From: JBGPLH01 sp041486365 [NCBI: Thermodesulfobacteriota bacterium]
GTDB lineage: Bacteria > JAUYMQ01
Direction of reading: 5' to 3'
Assembly: GCA_041486365.1 (NCBI GenBank)
Contig: JBGPLH010000080.1
Coordinates: 1-11,010 of the forward strand
Length of the DNA: 11,010 nucleotides
How positions within the stretch are numbered: position 1 is the first letter of the stretch; each line of letters opens with the position of its first letter. The translations under genes were made by a program, and so were the position numbers. This document shows positions 5,905 to 11,010 of the stretch, one piece after another. Below the pieces are notes generated by a model, which was not told where the DNA came from, did not search any database, and was given only the letters and a program-made list of their open reading frames with translations.

Positions 5905-7056
5905 TCAGCGCGTGGCGACGGGGCCCCGGTTCGGATACGGGCGGGCTCGGGACGCCGCGCCGGTCAGGATGCGCGCCGCGAGCGACGCGTGGGAAGGGTG
6001 GCCGATCCAGGCGAGGCGCTTGCCCCTCGGGGGAGGCCGCCGAACGAATCGGCGCTTGGCCGCGAGCACGCGCCGGAGCGCGTCGTTCACGCGCCCGATG
6101 GGCAGGTCGCCGCGCTTCACGCGATCGACGAGGTACCGGTGTACGCGACGCTGCGCCTGCGGATCGTGGCACAGGAGCAGGACGTCGGTGCCCGCCAGGA
6201 GCGCGCGCAGCGCGGCCTCCTCGATCGTCTGCCCGTGCCGGGCGCCGGCCATCGAGAGGTCGTCGCTCACCACGATTCCCCGGAATCCGAGCCGATGGCG
6301 AAGGATGCCCCCCAGGATCGCGGGCGAGAAGCTCGCGGGGTTCGTCCGGTCCCAGGCGGGGTAGAGCACGTGGGCCGTCATGAGAGCCGGGATCCCCGCG
6401 CGCACGGCGGCGCGAAAGGGCGCGAGCTCCAGGCGCGCAAGCCGCCGGGCGTCATGCTTCACGACGGGAAGGACGAAGTGCGAATCGTCCGTCGTGTCCC
6501 CGTGCCCCGGGAAGTGCTTCCCCGTCGTCAGGATCCCCGCCGACCGGAGGCCCCGCTCCACCTCGAGGGCCACCCGGGCGACCTCGACGGGGCGCGCGCC
6601 GTAGGCCCGCACGCCGATCACCGGGTTGCGGGGGTTCGAGTTCACGTCGAGGACCGGCGCGAAGTCCCAGTGGATCCCCACGGCCGCCATCTCGCGCCCC
6701 ATGGCGCGGCCGAGCCTGCGCGCGATCCGGAGATCCCCCGTGCGCGCCACGCAGCGCGCGAGTTCGCCCGCGGCGGGCCAGGCGGTGAAGGGCGGAACGC
6801 GAAGCCGCATCACGGGGCCGCCCTCCTGGTCCACGGAGATGATCGGGGGGATCGCCGAGGGGAGATCGGCGATCGCGTCACAGAGGTCGACCACCTGGGA
6901 AAGACCCTTCACGTTGCGGGCGAAGAGCGTGACGCCGCCGAAGCCGCGGTCCACGAGGAGCTGGCGGAGCGCGCGGGACACCCGGGTCCCCTCGAAGCCC
7001 ACGACGAGGAGCTGGCCGACGCGTAGCTCGATCGGCAGGTCGTCGATTCGCATCAT
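5905..7056 (-). CDS. nagZ: beta-N-acetylglucosaminidase NagZ (glycoside hydrolase family 3)
   Basis: A 383-residue GH3 enzyme that removes GlcNAc from GlcNAc-(anhydro)MurNAc and muropeptides during cell-wall recycling. The NagZ signature KHFPGHGDT (180-188) is followed by DSH (191-193), the Asp-His acid/base dyad of this family. VVSDDLSMAGA (262-272) carries the likely nucleophile Asp265. ISVDQEGGPVMRL (73-85) is the substrate-side loop seen in NagZ. There is no signal peptide (it starts MMRIDDLPIELRVGQ), so a cytoplasmic enzyme is expected, like the proteobacterial one. It is some 40 residues longer than the usual ~340: the end from ~336 is rich in Arg and Pro and looks disordered. The ATG at 7056 overlaps the TGA of the permease gene (ATGA), with GGGAG a few bases before; a second ATG follows at 7053. 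Identification is strong. Confidence 0.95.
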   Translation of the reverse strand: MMRIDDLPIELRVGQLLVVGFEGTRVSRALRQLLVDRGFGGVTLFARNVKGLSQVVDLCDAIADLPSAIPPIISVDQEGGPVMRLRVPPFTAWPAAGELARCVARTGDLRIARRLGRAMGREMAAVGIHWDFAPVLDVNSNPRNPVIGVRAYGARPVEVARVALEVERGLRSAGILTTGKHFPGHGDTTDDSHFVLPVVKHDARRLARLELAPFRAAVRAGIPALMTAHVLYPAWDRTNPASFSPAILGGILRHRLGFRGIVVSDDLSMAGARHGQTIEEAALRALLAGTDVLLLCHDPQAQRRVHRYLVDRVKRGDLPIGRVNDALRRVLAAKRRFVRRPPPRGKRLAWIGHPSHASLAARILTGAASRARPYPNRGPVATR

Positions 7057-7868
7057 CCCGCTCCCGTGAGCGCGCGCAACCGCGGGTCCAGCCGGTCGCG
7101 AAGGCCATCTCCGAGAAAGTTCAGCCCGAGGATCGTGATCATCAGGGCCAGCCCCGGGAAGATCGCCACGTGGGGGGCGAACATCAGCGTGTCGATCCCG
7201 TCGTTGAGCATCCCACCCCAGGAGGGCATTCCCTGCGTGCCGAGCCCCAGGAAGGAGAGGCTTGCCTCCGCGAGGATCGCCGCCGCCACGCCGAAGGTGG
7301 CCTGCACGATCACCGGCGCCCAGACGTTCGGCAGGATGTGCCGTGCGATGATCCGCAGGTCCGCCGCCCCGAGTGCCCGCGCCGCTTGAACGTATTCGAT
7401 CCCCCGCAGCTTCAGGAACTGTCCGCGGACGATCCGCGCGTAGCCCACCCACCCGAGCACCGAGAGCGCGAGCACGATGTTGCGCAAGCTCGGCCCGAGC
7501 ACGGCCGTGAGCGCGATCGCGAGCAGGATCCCGGGGAACGCCTGGAGGACGTCGATCACCCGCATGATCGCGTCGTCGACGATTCCGCCGAAGTACCCTG
7601 CCAGGCTCCCGAGCATCACGCCGAAGGCCACGGAGATCGCCACGGTGGAGAAGCCGACCAGCACGGAGACCCGGGAGCCGTAAAGGATGCGGCTCAGGAT
7701 ATCGCGTCCCGCGCGATCCTGCCCGAGCGGGTGCTCGGCGCTCGGCCCCCGGAGATTCTCGGAGAGGACCTGGTGGCTCGGATCCGCGGGGGCAATCCAG
7801 GGGGCCGTGGCGGCCACGAGGAGCAGCATGCCGAGGATCGCCAGGCCGATCCGGGCCAGCGGCTTCAT
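7053..7868 (-). CDS. peptide-type ABC transporter permease (DppC/OppC-like)
   Basis: A 271-residue inner-membrane permease. It has an N-terminal membrane helix (about 5-27), then the DppC-family region HPLGQDRAGRDILSR (46-60), which leads into the core permease domain. The EAA loop that docks the ATPase reads EYVQAARALGAADLRIIARH (158-177), followed by ILPN. Hydrophobic stretches near 68-90, 112-125, 130-145, 187-208 and 233-252 fit the other helices. GGGAGG lies 6 bases before ATG 7868. It forms the channel with the DppB-like protein encoded 46 bases upstream, and its stop overlaps the nagZ start. The family carries di- or oligopeptides, nickel, antimicrobial peptides or muropeptides. Coupling to nagZ-amgK-murU suggests a cell-wall fragment here, which is an inference. 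No ATPase gene follows, although the Dpp/Opp layout usually has two. Confidence 0.93.
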   Translation of the reverse strand: MKPLARIGLAILGMLLLVAATAPWIAPADPSHQVLSENLRGPSAEHPLGQDRAGRDILSRILYGSRVSVLVGFSTVAISVAFGVMLGSLAGYFGGIVDDAIMRVIDVLQAFPGILLAIALTAVLGPSLRNIVLALSVLGWVGYARIVRGQFLKLRGIEYVQAARALGAADLRIIARHILPNVWAPVIVQATFGVAAAILAEASLSFLGLGTQGMPSWGGMLNDGIDTLMFAPHVAIFPGLALMITILGLNFLGDGLRDRLDPRLRALTGAG

Positions 7869-7914
7869 CGGCGCCTCCCTGCCGCCCGGCGCGCGGCGCC
7901 CCGAGTCCCCGGCG

Positions 7915-8844
7915 TCACGGCGACTCCTCGAAGCGGATCCGCGGATCGATGGCCGCGTAGAGCAGATCAGTGGCGAGGTTCACGAGCACGTAGGTGACGC
8001 TGATCGTGAGCACGCATCCCTGCACGAGCGGGTAGTCGCGCGCCTCGATCCCGTCCACCAGCAGCCGCCCGATCCCCGGCCAGGCGAAAACCTTCTCCGT
8101 GATCACAGCCCCGGAGAGCAGCGCGCCGATCTGGAGCCCGAGCACCGTGACGATGGGAATCAGGGCGTTGCGGAGCGCGTGCTTGAGGATCACCAGCGGC
8201 TCGGGGAGTCCCTTCGCGCGGCCCGCCGTGATGTACTCCTCGTGGATCACTTCGAGCATGGCCGATCGGGTCATCCGCGAGAGGATCGCGGCGAGCGCCG
8301 CGCCGAGCGTGAGGGCGGGAAGCACGAGGCTCGAAAGTCCCGATCTCCCGGAGACAGGGAGCCAGTCCAGGCGGATCGCGAAGAGGAGGATCAGCAGCGG
8401 GCCGAGCCAGAAGGTCGGCATCGACACGCCGAGCAGCGAGACGAACATCGCCGCGTGGTCGAAGCCCGTGTTGGGGCGCACGGCCGACAGGATGCCCGCG
8501 GGGATCGCGATCAGGATCGCGATGAGGATCGCGGCCCCGGCGAGCTCGGCCGTCGCGGGCAGGCGCGAGAGGATCGTTTCGGTGACCGGGGCGTGGTAGC
8601 GGATCGAGGTGCCGAGATCGCCGTGCACAAGCCCGGACAGGAAGTGCCCGTACTGCGCCGCCAGAGGCCGGTCCAGGCCGAGCGCCGCGCGCAACGCCGC
8701 CCTGTCGGAGGGCTGCGCGGTCTCGCCCAGCATGATCTCCACGGGGTCGCCCGGGATCAGGTGGATGAAGAAGAAGACGAGGGTGGAGACCGCGAAGGTC
8801 ACGAAGAGGAGGAAGACGAGCCGACGGGCGAGGAAGGCCTTCAT
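7915..8844 (-). CDS. peptide-type ABC transporter permease (DppB/OppB-like)
   Basis: A 309-residue inner-membrane permease. The N-terminus (MKAFLARRLVFLLFVTFAVS, a long helix to ~30, then IPGDPVEIMLG) is characteristic of DppB-type subunits. GDLGTSI (75-81) and VSMPTFWLGPLLILLF (140-155) follow. The EAA loop is EEYITAGRAKGLPEPLVILK (202-221) with HALRNALIP, and the protein ends in YAAIDPRIR (296-304), as usual for the family. The ATG at 8844 overlaps the TGA of the binding-protein gene (ATGA). GGAGG lies 9 bases upstream within that gene. Its stop is followed by a 46-base gap carrying the ribosome site for the dppC-like gene. Its partners are the DppC-like permease and the lipoprotein; the substrate is not readable from the permease. 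Confidence 0.94.
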   Translation of the reverse strand: MKAFLARRLVFLLFVTFAVSTLVFFFIHLIPGDPVEIMLGETAQPSDRAALRAALGLDRPLAAQYGHFLSGLVHGDLGTSIRYHAPVTETILSRLPATAELAGAAILIAILIAIPAGILSAVRPNTGFDHAAMFVSLLGVSMPTFWLGPLLILLFAIRLDWLPVSGRSGLSSLVLPALTLGAALAAILSRMTRSAMLEVIHEEYITAGRAKGLPEPLVILKHALRNALIPIVTVLGLQIGALLSGAVITEKVFAWPGIGRLLVDGIEARDYPLVQGCVLTISVTYVLVNLATDLLYAAIDPRIRFEESP

Positions 8845-10385
8845 GGCGCAGCGCCTCCGGAGCGGATCGTGGCCCCCGGCAGCCCGCCGAAGTCGCCCGA
8901 GGGCCAGGGCTCGTAGTTCTCTATCCGGCGGCGCATGGCCGCCACGTCGGTGCCGTACCAGAGGGGCACGTAGGGGAGGTCGTGCGCGAGGATCTTCTGC
9001 GCCTCGACGTACAGTTTCCTCCGCTCCGCCTCGCCGGTGATCGTGCGGGCCCGATCCAGGATCGCGTCGAGGCGCGGGTTGCGGTAACGCCCCCGGTTCG
9101 CGCCCTCGGGGGGCACGCTCGCGGAGTGGAAGGCGGTGTAGAGGATGTCGGGGTCCGTCACCCCGGTCCAGGTGAGCGAGTAGAGCTGGAAGTTCCCCCG
9201 TCGGACGTCCGAGAAGAATGTGCCGAACTCGAGCGACCGCAACCGCGCGTCGATCCCGATCTCCCGGAGCGACTGCGCGATCGCCTCGCCGATGGCGATG
9301 CGCTCCTTGTTCGTGGAGGTCTTGTAGGAGAGGGAGAAGATCGGAGGGCCCGGCTTGTCCGGTACGGGGAATCCCGCGGCGCGAAGGAGCGCGCGCGACT
9401 TCGCGGGATCGTAATCGTACGTCTCCACGTCCGCCGCGTAGGCCCAGTTCGTCGGGGCCAGGATCCCCGTGGCGGACACGGCGAGCCCCTCCAGGATGTG
9501 ACGGATGATCGCGTCGCGGTCGATCGCGTGCGCGATGGCCGCCCGCACCTCGCGGCGTGACAGGATCGGATCCTCGAGGTTGAACCCGAGATAGGAGAAA
9601 TTGATTCCCGGGCGCGAGACCACCCGGATCTGGGGGTCCTTCTCGAGGAACTTCACGGCGTAGGCGGGGATCGCGTTCTGCACGAGATCGACGGAGCCCT
9701 TGCGCAACTCCAGCATGCGGGTGGTGTCGTTGGGGAGGATCTTGAAGATCGCATGGGGGATCTTCGGCGCCCCGCCGGGGTATCCCTCGTAGGCGTCGAG
9801 GAGGATCCGGCTGTTCGTCTCCCAGGCCCGGAAGCGGTAGGGGCCGCATCCCACCGGCGCGCGGGCGAAGGCGTCGGCCTTCCTGCCGCCGAGATTCGCC
9901 GGGACGATTCCGATCGTGGCGGCCGTGAGAAAGGGCGCGAAGGGGCGTGAGAGCCGGAAGATCACGGTGTGCGGGTCGGGCGTGTCGATCCGGCTCACTT
10001 CCCTGAAGGCGCCCTGCTTGGGGGATTGCGTGGCGGGATCGAGGATCGACTTCACCGTGAAGGCGACGTCGGCCGCGGTGAGGGGACGGCCGTCATGGAA
10101 GCGGACGCCATCGCGCAGGTGGAAGACGAACGTGCGCGCGTCGGGGGTCTCGTAGCGGCTGGCGAGATCGGGGACGAGGCGGCCGTCGCGATCGGTGCGC
10201 AGGAGTCCCGCGGCGATAAGCGACGAGACGCGCGCGGAGTAGGCGTCCGCTGCGAGGCGCGGATCGAGCGTCGTCGGTTCCTGCTCGATCGCGACCACGA
10301 TCGTTCGCGCGTCGGGCCGTGGCGACCCGCCGCAGGCCGCCGCGAACGGCAGCATCGCGGAGAGGAGCAGGACGTGACGCTTCAT
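8841..10385 (-). CDS. extracellular solute-binding lipoprotein, peptide family 5 (DppA/OppA/MppA-like)
   Basis: A 514-residue SBP_bac_5 protein. The N-terminus MKRHVLLLSAMLPFAAACGG is a lipoprotein signal with the lipid-anchored cysteine at 18. The mature protein begins with the family's IVVAIEQEPTTLDP (29-42) and contains LTAADVAFTVKSIL (102-115), then GCGPYRFRAW and NFSYLGFNLEDP segments. It would bind a peptide-like ligand outside the inner membrane and deliver it to the two permeases encoded next. In E. coli, MppA of this family binds murein tripeptide, and YejA serves muropeptide uptake in some species. With nagZ-amgK-murU in the same operon, a muropeptide or GlcNAc-MurNAc ligand is the best guess. 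It is the first gene of the operon. The ATG at 10385 has no visible Shine-Dalgarno site but has a promoter-like motif 8 bases upstream, so the message may be almost leaderless. Confidence 0.93.
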   Translation of the reverse strand: MKRHVLLLSAMLPFAAACGGSPRPDARTIVVAIEQEPTTLDPRLAADAYSARVSSLIAAGLLRTDRDGRLVPDLASRYETPDARTFVFHLRDGVRFHDGRPLTAADVAFTVKSILDPATQSPKQGAFREVSRIDTPDPHTVIFRLSRPFAPFLTAATIGIVPANLGGRKADAFARAPVGCGPYRFRAWETNSRILLDAYEGYPGGAPKIPHAIFKILPNDTTRMLELRKGSVDLVQNAIPAYAVKFLEKDPQIRVVSRPGINFSYLGFNLEDPILSRREVRAAIAHAIDRDAIIRHILEGLAVSATGILAPTNWAYAADVETYDYDPAKSRALLRAAGFPVPDKPGPPIFSLSYKTSTNKERIAIGEAIAQSLREIGIDARLRSLEFGTFFSDVRRGNFQLYSLTWTGVTDPDILYTAFHSASVPPEGANRGRYRNPRLDAILDRARTITGEAERRKLYVEAQKILAHDLPYVPLWYGTDVAAMRRRIENYEPWPSGDFGGLPGATIRSGGAAP

Positions 10386-10393
10386 GGCCGCGC

Positions 10394-10422
10394 AGACTAA
10401 CAGACGTCGCCGGGGTTGTCAT
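10394..10422 (-). promoter_or_regulatory. candidate promoter of the recycling operon, close to the start codon
   Basis: On the - strand, ATGACA (10422-10417, 5/6 match to TTGACA) is followed by 17 bases and TAGTCT (10399-10394). TAGTCT fits TANNNT and is preceded by TG one base away, as in an extended -10. Transcription would begin near 10387, two or three bases before the ATG at 10385. The absence of a ribosome site there agrees with a leaderless start. Found by eye; no expression data. Confidence 0.4.
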
Positions 10423-10463
10423 CGGGATCGCGATGGCGCGACCGCGAAGGGGGGAGAAAGGGG

Positions 10464-10492
10464 TTGAAGCCCCGGAACGCATCTGATAGACA
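10464..10492 (+). promoter_or_regulatory. candidate promoter towards the carboxypeptidase gene
   Basis: TTGAAG (10464-10469, 4/6 match) and TAGACA (10487-10492, 3/6) are 17 bases apart. TG one base before the second hexamer gives an extended -10 appearance. The start would be near 10499. The -35 lies inside the near-palindrome GGGGTTGAAGCCCC (10460-10473), which could be a regulator site. The motif is back to back with the promoter candidate at 10394-10422. Weak evidence. Confidence 0.25.
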
Positions 10493-10660
10493 CAGACCAC
10501 GGGCTCCGCGCGTACGGAAGGCTCTATGTGGCGCATGCGCGTTCCGCTCCGGCTGCGTGCCGCGGTGGAGGAAGACGGGGCGTCGCGTTTCGGCTTCAGG
10601 CGCTCTCGTGGTGACGACCGTCGTGCCGGCGCGGCGATCCGGGAACGCACGGGCGGGCGG

Positions 10661-11010
10661 GTGCGAGCGCTCTTCGCGGTCGTGGCCGCGCTGAGCGTGC
10701 TCCTTGCATCCGGCCCCGTCTGCCCCGCCGGCCGAACTCATACGGATAATCCCGGGCCGTCCTCTCATCCCCCCCGACGGCTCGCAACCCGGATCGAAGC
10801 GGCGCTGGCCGCCGCGCCTCCTGGAGCGACGGTGGGCGTGGCCGTGCTGTCCGGACGAACGGGCGCGACCCTCTATGCCCGGAACGCCGACCGGCTCCTG
10901 ATCCCCGCATCCAACGCGAAGGTCTTCGTCCTGGGCGCAGCGTTCTCACGCCTGGGCCCCGGCGCGACCTTCCGCACGGAGGTGCTGGCCGCGGGACCCA
11001 TCGACGGCGG
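10661..11010 (+). CDS. dacB: D-alanyl-D-alanine carboxypeptidase/endopeptidase, PBP4 (S13) family, 5' part
   Basis: The first ~116 residues of an exported penicillin-binding protein, cut by the window end; no stop is in view. A signal-peptide-like start (RALFAVVAALSVLLASG, 2-18) precedes a Pro-rich linker. The PBP4 pattern follows: VGVAVLSGRTGATLYARNAD (58-77), then LLIPASNAKVF (79-89) with the catalytic Ser84 and Lys87 of the SxxK motif, then LGPGATFRTEV, as in S13 proteins. These cut the terminal D-Ala or cross-links of peptidoglycan in the periplasm. The GTG at 10661 is chosen because it puts the signal peptide at the N-terminus. The frame is open back to 10490. ATG 10526, preceded by GGAAGG 4 bases away, would add 45 Arg-rich residues and cannot be excluded. 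It is divergent from the recycling operon, which fits shared cell-wall physiology. Family is confident; start is uncertain. Confidence 0.85.
   Translation, partial: MRALFAVVAALSVLLASGPVCPAGRTHTDNPGPSSHPPRRLATRIEAALAAAPPGATVGVAVLSGRTGATLYARNADRLLIPASNAKVFVLGAAFSRLGPGATFRTEVLAAGPIDG

Noticed and set aside
5205-7026. Long + strand open frames opposite amgK and nagZ (5205-6383 and 5782-7026).
   Set aside because: The sense strand carries kinase and GH3 active-site motifs, while these products are low-complexity Arg/Gly/Glu-rich text with no family resemblance.
7170-8916. + strand open frames opposite the two permease genes (7170-7997 and 7687-8916).
   Set aside because: They are highly charged, repetitive Arg/Glu/His compositions that mirror hydrophobic permease codons on the other strand.
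8845-9849. An N-terminal extension of the DppB-like frame up to 9849.
   Set aside because: The region is covered by the binding-protein gene in another frame, and the permease family starts exactly at the ATG at 8844, which overlaps the preceding stop.

Overview
The window is very GC-rich (by eye about 70%) with strong G/C third positions, and it is packed with genes. The lipoprotein-type solute-binding protein, the AmgK/MurU-type cell-wall recycling genes and the PBP4-type carboxypeptidase suggest a Gram-negative-type, high-GC bacterium, perhaps from a poorly cultured soil or sediment phylum. I cannot name the taxon. I see no RNA genes, CRISPR array, insertion sequence or phage gene.

Left part (about 50-3780, + strand): a compact three-gene operon of CoA chemistry. 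It holds a single-chain fusion of the two glutaconate-CoA-transferase-type subunits (181-1965), then a shortened relative of the succinyl-CoA synthetase beta subunit (1994-2887), then an alpha subunit (2884-3780). The alpha chain keeps the phospho-histidine and its glutamate partner. The beta chain lacks the first ~100 residues of the ATP-grasp domain, the metal ligands and the GGG phosphate loop. The pair is therefore probably not a normal ATP-making succinyl-CoA synthetase.

Right part (3790-10385, - strand): six tightly packed genes, read from right to left. They are a peptide-type ABC-transporter binding lipoprotein, two permeases (DppB- and DppC-like), NagZ beta-N-acetylglucosaminidase, an AmgK-like sugar kinase and a MurU-like nucleotidyltransferase. 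Three of the five junctions are 4-base ATGA/GTGA overlaps. The layout reads as a peptidoglycan-recycling pathway: import of a muropeptide or disaccharide, removal of GlcNAc, phosphorylation of MurNAc at the anomeric carbon, and conversion to UDP-MurNAc. No transporter ATPase, amidase or AnmK/MupP gene lies in the window.

Right edge (from about 10661, + strand): the 5' end of a divergent PBP4-family (S13) D-Ala-D-Ala carboxypeptidase gene, cut by the window end. Its position opposite the recycling operon places cell-wall trimming beside cell-wall salvage. The ~275-base gap between them holds two divergent promoter-like motifs. The one facing the recycling operon would start transcription almost at the ATG of the binding protein. 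The two large operons converge at 3780/3790 with only 9 bases between stop codons.
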